This document shows, in pieces, positions 61,343 to 64,000 of a DNA stretch of 64,000 bases (positions are counted from its first letter, which is position 1; every line of letters starts with the position of its first letter). Position numbers and translations under genes: made by a program. The notes under the pieces are model-generated. The model was not told where the DNA came from, did no database searches, and saw nothing but the letters and a program-made list of their open reading frames with translations. This DNA is from Cannabis sativa (Eukaryota; Streptophyta; Magnoliopsida; Rosales; Cannabaceae), in contig NC_083604.1 in assembly GCF_029168945.1 (NCBI RefSeq), positions 30,747,686 through 30,811,685 on the forward strand, in the 5' to 3' direction.

Positions 61343-61701
61343 AGATCAAGGAGAAAAATTCCTTTTCTTATAGCTCTTACAACAGTATCTCTGAATATAT
61401 AATTCTTAGATAATAGTATAGTCTTAGCTTAACTGCTTTTCGACCTCCCCTTTGCCCAGTGAATATGCATCACTATTTATAGGGCTAGGAAGCTTGAGGA
61501 GGAAGAGTTTCCTCTCTCGTTACAATGTGTATAAACAGAAAGATCGTTGGATAAATGCTGAATGCAAGGATCGTGGGATTGAGGCTGAATACACTAATAG
61601 TTGGATCGTGTGTATGCCATATCCATGTAAATTAATCCCTGAGTTGTATGGATTGTGCTGATGACTCATGATGCGAAAGCTGAATTCGCTAAGTGTTGGT
61701 T
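61343..61701 (-). mobile_element. Second copy of the LTR-derived fragment
   Basis: This matches 16704-17070 closely, including the minus-strand TATA box (61474-61481). It breaks at GTGTTGGTT, after which it joins array sequence equivalent to 17742. Compared with the first copy, about 670 bp are missing. Confidence 0.65.
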
Positions 61702-62892
61702 GTTCCAGTTCGGGTCTAGGTTCGAGTCCGCGGTCAGGTCCCAGTAGTCAAGTCCTAGGTGATGGGTCCAGGATCACGTTTTGGATCTTGGTCCTGAATC
61801 TAGGGCCAAATTCTCGGGTCCAGGTTCCCCATCTAGGTGCGGACCGTTTGTCCCGGTATTGGTCCAGGTTCGGGTTCAGGGCCCAAGTTCCGGGTCTGGG
61901 TCTCCGATCTAGGTCCAAATCATAGGTCCCATTCCTAGTTCTGGGGCCCAAGTCCCTATCACAGTTTGAGGTTCTGGTCCCGGTTTTAGTCTGGAGTTGG
62001 ATCCTAGTCCAATTTCTAGTCTGGGATTGGGTTCGGGTCTTGCTCCTGGTCTTGGTCCCTGTCCTGGTGTAGTTGTCGTTCCCGTTGCAATTCTGGGTTG
62101 GGGTTCGGGTCTAGGTCAAGGTCGGGGCTCAAGTACTGGTCTGAGTTTGGGTCCGGGTTTGGATCCTAGTCTGGGTCCGACTCTTTGTTCGGGTTTTGGT
62201 TCCCATCCGAGTCTCGGGTTTCGATCCCAATCTCAGTTACGGTTTGGTTCCGAGTTCGAGTCCCAAGATCCGATCCCAGTCTGGATTCGGGTTGGGGTTC
62301 GGGTCTGGTTCTAGGTTTAGGTCCGCGTTTAGGTCTTGTTCCGAGTTTGGGTTTGGGTCTTGGTTTGGTCCCAGTTCAGGTCCGGGTTTCGATCCTGATT
62401 TGGGTCCGGGGTGGGGTTCGAGTCTAGGTTTCGATCCCGATTCGAGTCAGCAGTCGGGTGTAGATCCTAGTCCCGGTCTCGTTCTAAGATCCCGATATAG
62501 TTTCGGTTCAGGTTCTGGTTTTGAGTCTCGAGTGTGGGTGTGGGTCCAGGTATGGGTCAGGGTTCTAATTTGAGTTTGGGTTTGGGTTCAGGTCCTTGTC
62601 CGAGTCCCAAATCTAGAGACCGACTACGGGTCGAGTCTAAGCCTCGAGTCTCAAATCCCGAGTGTAGATCCTAATCCCAGTTTGGGTCTCGGGTCCCGAG
62701 CAGGGTCCTAAGTCTGGGTTTGGGTCTGGGTTCAGGTCCGCGATCCCAACCCTAGTTCCGAGGCTCTGGTTTTGGTCCCAGTTCGAGGGCCCAAGTCTCG
62801 GGTCCGGGTCCCCTATCTATGTTTGGGTCCTAGGTCTCGCTCTGGATCAAAGTTCAGGTTTGGGTTTGGATCCCGGGCCCTGGTCTAGGTTT
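61702..62892 (-). repeat. Degenerate hexamer array, G-rich strand on top
   Basis: YRGGTY units, aligning with 17742-18876 up to about 62800. An inverted core anchor is at about 62606-62645. The last 90 bp resemble about 17242-17330. It ends at a gypsy RT fragment. Confidence 0.85.
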
Positions 62893-64000
62893 GGAAGCCA
62901 TCAACAACATAACGGTAAAATATCAACATCCCATTCCTCATTTAGAAGATATGTTAGATGAGTTGCATAGTTCTTGTGTGTTTTTCAAGATTGATCTTAA
63001 GAGTGGGTATCATCAAATACATATGAAAGAAGGAGATGAACGGAAAACTGCATTTAAAACAAAATAAGATTTGTATGAATGGTTAGTCATGCCTTTCGGA
63101 TTAAATAATGCACCTAGTACTTTCATGCGATTAATGAATCATGTTTTGCGTGCTTTCATTGGATTGTATGAATGGTTAGTCATGCCTTTCGGATTAACTA
63201 ATGCACCTAGTACTTTCATGCAATTAATGAATCATGTTTTGCGTGCTTTCATTGGAAAACATGTTGTTTTGTATTTTGACGATATTCTAATTTAATGTAA
63301 GAGTTTGTATGATCATGCTTCACATTTGCAATTAGTGTGGGATGTGCTTCAATAACAGATGCTATATGTTAGCCTTAGTAAGTGCACTTTCTGCACCAAT
63401 AAGCTAGTTTTCCTAGGATTTCTTGTGAGTGCTACAGGTATTGAGGTTGATGAAGAGAAGATCAAAGTCATTCAAGAGTGGCCAACCCTTTCAACTATAG
63501 CTCATGTTCGAAGTTTTCATGGCATTGCTAGTTTTTACAAGAGGTTTGTGAAGGATTTTAGCACCATAGCAGCACCGCTTAAAAAAGTTATCAAAAAGAA
63601 TGTTGCATTTAAATGGGGTGAAGCACAAGAGGAGGCATTTCAACTTCTTAAACACAAGCTTACTCACGATGTGGTACTTGCTTTGCCTAATTTTTCTAAC
63701 ACGTTTGAAATTGAATGTGATGCTTCTAGTATCGGTATTGGTGTTGTTCTTATGCAGGAAGGGAGACCCCTTGCATACTTTAGCGAAAAGCTAGGTGGGC
63801 TGTCCTTAATTAACCCACCTATGATAAAGAGTTGTATGCACTGGTGCGAGCTTTAGAAACATGGCAACACTATTTGTGGCCCAAAGATTTTTTGATTCCT
63901 AAAGATCACGAATCCCTTAACTATTTGAAGGGGCAACACAAGCTCAGCAGGAGACATGCACGATGAGTTGAGTACATTGAGACATTTCCATATGTCATTC
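62893..64000 (+). pseudogene. Decayed Ty3/gypsy RT and RNase H fragment, runs off the window
   Basis: The frame opens inside RT at [14 protein letters not shown] and continues through [15 protein letters not shown], the MPFGL region, the catalytic YFDD at 63272-63283, and KCTFCTNKLVFLGF. It then enters RNase H (FEIECDASSIGIG, PLAYFSEKLGG). In-frame TAA codons lie at 63065, 63293 and 63353, a one-base frame change occurs between about 63810 and 63835, and a TGA lies near 63964. A 93-bp in-frame duplication repeats the MPFGL segment. The style matches chromovirus-like elements, but the clade is uncertain. The element is inactive. Confidence 0.88.
63071..63256 (+). repeat. 93-bp in-frame duplication within RT
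   Basis: Copies 63071-63163 and 63164-63256 differ at only a few bases. Each encodes 31 residues, from [11 protein letters not shown] to RAFIG. Confidence 0.92.

Overview
The window is repeat-rich heterochromatic DNA from a flowering plant. Plant-type telomere units (AAACCCT), Ty1/copia and Ty3/gypsy LTR retrotransposons with plant-type domains, and very AT-rich non-autonomous elements all point that way. I cannot name the species from sequence alone. I see no host gene, tRNA or rRNA. Everything is array, retrotransposon or retrotransposon fragment.

About one third of the window (roughly 22 kb in ten blocks) is a strongly strand-asymmetric, degenerate hexamer array. On one strand the unit is close to RACCYR (GACCCA, AACCTA, GACCTG), and on the other YRGGTY. 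Blocks lie at 1-3893, 13508-16703, 17222-18876, 19115-25462, 26023-26688, 56113-61342 and 61702-62892, and the orientation flips several times. The array is not a simple microsatellite. Individual units are diverged, yet multi-kilobase blocks align with each other (471-3125 with 22799-25447; 13508-18876 with about 58090-62800; 19705-20360 with 26023-26680). Non-hexamer anchor modules also recur, including a core of about 40 bp found 16 times. Two blocks contain interstitial telomere repeats at equivalent positions.

LTR elements are inserted in the array. Element 1 (3894-13507, minus strand) is a non-autonomous copia-like element with a 1884-bp 3' LTR, a non-coding interior and a truncated 5' LTR. 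A related family forms a tandem structure from 26689 to 56112: LTR, interior, LTR, interior, with the middle LTR (50659-52704) shared. The interior codes only for a copia-type Gag: broken at 34063-34937, intact at 54481-55353. The first interior is interrupted twice. At 29575-33559 there is a mosaic of chromovirus 3' end, a LINE fragment and inverted chromovirus LTR pieces. At 36327-48602 there is a structurally complete 12.3-kb Ty3/gypsy element of the Tat type with a 5-bp target duplication.

The Tat-type element has the order LTR, gag, protease, RT, RNase H, second RNase H, integrase, antisense gene, LTR. Its LTRs are about 99% identical, yet gag-pol is split by several frameshifts. The antisense gene (43623-46717) has a plant 'gypsy-type transposon' domain, a coiled coil, two recognisable short introns and its own candidate TATA box.

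The right end (62893-64000) is a decayed gypsy reverse transcriptase/RNase H fragment with an in-frame 93-bp duplication. A piece of the same family sits at 18877-19114, also at the edge of the duplicated array block.
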